DNA of 8,119 nt from Thermodesulfobacteriales bacterium. GTDB taxonomy: Bacteria; Desulfobacterota; Thermodesulfobacteria; Thermodesulfobacteriales; Thermodesulfatatoraceae. The translations under genes and the position numbers were made by a program. The number at the start of each line of letters is the position of its first letter. Position 1 is the stretch's first letter. The notes beneath the pieces were generated by a model, which saw only the letters and a list, made by a program, of their open reading frames with translations, did not search any database and was not told the DNA's origin. The stretch is from the NCBI GenBank assembly GCA_026985945.1, contig JALSPN010000214.1, forward strand, positions 1 through 8,119, given 5' to 3'. Below are positions 6,492-8,119 of this stretch, piece by piece.

Positions 6492-8119
6492 TTATTCTTC
6501 TTCAATAAGCTCTACATCCAGGCAGAGCCCCTGAAGCTCTTTCACCAGGACTTTAAAGCTTTCCGGAAGCCCGGCTTCCAGGAAATTGTTACCCTTTACA
6601 ATGCGCTCATACATCCTGGTGCGCCCGGTAACGTCATCACTCTTAACGGTAAGAAATTCCTGAAGGGCATAGGCAGCTCCATAGGCCTCCATGGCCCAGA
6701 CCTCCATCTCACCAAGCCGCTGACCACCAAACTGGGCCTTTCCACCCAGGGGCTGCTGCGTAATAAGGGAATAAGGCCCGGTGGAACGGGCATGAATCTT
6801 ATCATCCACCAGGTGATGCAGCTTAAGCATATACATGTAGCCCACGGTTACAGGCTCCCTGAAGGGCTCACCTGACATGCCATCGTAAAGGACCGTCTGG
6901 CCGGTTTCTGAAAGACCAGCCAGCCTGAGCCACTCCTTAATCTGGGCCTCTTTGGCCCCGTCAAAGACCGGAGTGGCTATCGGGATACCGTCCTCAAAGG
7001 TAGCGGCAAACTGCAGGATCTCCTCATCGGTTTTACCTTTCAGGAATTCTTCAAGCTCTTCCGGGCTAAAGATCTCTGCCAGCATCTGTTTCACCGCTTC
7101 CACCTGATAGGCCCTGGCAAGATCCGAAATCTTCCGCCCGAGCTCCCGACAGGCCCAGCCCAGGTGAGTCTCCAGAATCTGACCGATGTTCATTCGAGAA
7201 GGGACACCAAGAGGTGAAAGGACCATATCTACCGGCGTCCCATCAGGCAAATAGGGCATGTCTTCAATGGGAACCACTTTAGAAACCACCCCTTTGTTAC
7301 CGTGCCGCCCGGCCATTTTGTCTCCAGGCTGAAGCTTCCGCTTCATGGCCACATACACCTTCACCACTTTAAGCACGCCAGGAGGTAATTCGTCTCCTTT
7401 TTTGAGACGGTTGATACGTTCTTCAAACTGTTTGCGGATTTCAGCTTCTTTGGTTTCGTAATCCCGCAAAACATCTTCCACGACAGGATCCTTCTTGCGG
7501 CCCCCGGTAACGAGCTCCCGGATCTTGGAGAAGGGAATTTTTTCAAGGACTTCCGCGGTAATGGGCTCCCCCTTTTCGATGACCTTTTCGCCACGCACTT
7601 CAATGGTGGCCGCTGCGGTTTTGCCGGTGAGATGGCGTTCAAGCCGTTTGAGGGTGCTGCGTCTCAAAACTTCGAGAAAATCTTCCTGATCCTTAAGAAG
7701 CTTGGCAATTTCCCGGTCTTCAATCTCTTTGGCCCGGGCGTCTTTCTCCACCCCCTTCCGGGTGAAGACCTTGGCATCTACCACGATGCCTTCGATTCCC
7801 GGAGGAACCCGTAAAGAAGTGTCCTTAACGTCGCTCGCCTTCTCTCCAAAAATCGCCCGCAATAACTTTTCTTCCGGAGAAAGCTGGGTCTCCCCTTTGG
7901 GGGTCACCTTGCCAACCAGAATATCTCCAGGCTTCACATAGGCCCCTACTTTGATAATGCCGCTTTCATCAAGTCTTTCGAGGGCTTCCTCTCCCACGTT
8001 AGGGATATCACGGGTGATCTCTTCTTTGCCCAGCTTGGTCTCTCGAGCCACGCATTCGAATTCTTCGATGTGGATGGAGGTAAAGACATCGTCCCGGACC
8101 AATCGTTCCGAAATCACGA
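6492..8119 (-). CDS. rpoB: DNA-directed RNA polymerase subunit beta, C-terminal 40% (5' end outside the window)
   Basis: This is the second-largest RNA polymerase subunit. The frame is open to the right edge. The visible 541 residues begin within the usual ISERLV region, so the edge GTG is an internal Val codon and not a start. Conserved blocks, numbered from that Val: [19 protein letters not shown] at 12-30, [14 protein letters not shown] at 66-79, and [17 protein letters not shown] at 265-281, whose Lys267 and Lys275 match active-centre Lys1065 and Lys1073 of E. coli. Then come [19 protein letters not shown] at 302-320, [20 protein letters not shown] at 458-477 and the beta'-contacting end [19 protein letters not shown]. 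About 110 charged residues (130-240) before [15 protein letters not shown] correspond to the lineage-variable insertion region of beta. The length after Lys267 (274 residues) nearly equals E. coli (277), so the end is complete. The rifampicin-site region lies outside the window. rpoC follows after 58 bases in the same operon. Confidence 0.98.
   Translation of the reverse strand, partial: VISERLVRDDVFTSIHIEEFECVARETKLGKEEITRDIPNVGEEALERLDESGIIKVGAYVKPGDILVGKVTPKGETQLSPEEKLLRAIFGEKASDVKDTSLRVPPGIEGIVVDAKVFTRKGVEKDARAKEIEDREIAKLLKDQEDFLEVLRRSTLKRLERHLTGKTAAATIEVRGEKVIEKGEPITAEVLEKIPFSKIRELVTGGRKKDPVVEDVLRDYETKEAEIRKQFEERINRLKKGDELPPGVLKVVKVYVAMKRKLQPGDKMAGRHGNKGVVSKVVPIEDMPYLPDGTPVDMVLSPLGVPSRMNIGQILETHLGWACRELGRKISDLARAYQVEAVKQMLAEIFSPEELEEFLKGKTDEEILQFAATFEDGIPIATPVFDGAKEAQIKEWLRLAGLSETGQTVLYDGMSGEPFREPVTVGYMYMLKLHHLVDDKIHARSTGPYSLITQQPLGGKAQFGGQRLGEMEVWAMEAYGAAYALQEFLTVKSDDVTGRTRMYERIVKGNNFLEAGLPESFKVLVKELQGLCLDVELIEEE

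Noticed and set aside
6434..6505. A 24-codon N-terminal extension of RpoC
   Set aside because: It translates the hairpin spacer and overlaps the end of rpoB. The conserved beta' start and the Shine-Dalgarno point to 6433.
8115..8117. GTG as the start of a 541-residue protein
   Set aside because: It is an internal Val codon of rpoB. The conserved beta sequence clearly continues beyond the window edge.

Overview
The window holds ordinary chromosomal DNA from a Gram-negative-type, probably thermophilic bacterium. It carries the end of rpoB and all of rpoC on the minus strand, an OmpR-family two-component pair on the plus strand, and most of a riboflavin synthase gene on the minus strand at the left edge. 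GC content is intermediate, the proteins are rich in Glu, Lys and Arg, and RpoC carries the large SI3 insertion in its trigger loop. This fits a deep Gram-negative lineage such as a thermophilic Thermodesulfobacteriota/Desulfobacterota, but that placement is impression only and is not proven by the sequence.

Layout. From 1 to 533 on the minus strand is the riboflavin synthase alpha chain (ribE), cut off at its C-terminus by the window edge. Only 18 bases separate its start from a divergent PhoB-like response regulator (552-1229, plus). A histidine kinase follows (1186-2331, plus), overlapping the regulator's end and very probably co-transcribed with it. A GC-rich hairpin at 2317-2343 lies between the kinase and the convergent rpoC and looks like a shared bidirectional terminator. 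rpoC (2345-6433, minus) is intact, and the C-terminal 40% of rpoB (6492-8119, minus) lies upstream of it across a 58-base spacer. Genes are packed tightly and no gene-free stretch exceeds 60 bases.

How the genes relate. RpoB and RpoC form the catalytic core of RNA polymerase. The kinase and regulator form a phosphorelay: the kinase autophosphorylates on His and passes the phosphate to Asp53 of the regulator, whose winged helix binds promoters. Riboflavin synthase makes riboflavin from lumazine. No functional link between the three units is visible beyond adjacency.

I found no convincing novel system, mobile element, CRISPR array, tRNA or rRNA. The points most worth a second look are the very tight divergent ribE/regulator start region, the unusual kinase start, the hairpin between rpoB and rpoC, the terminator that contains the kinase stop codon, and the end of the rpoBC operon directly after rpoC.
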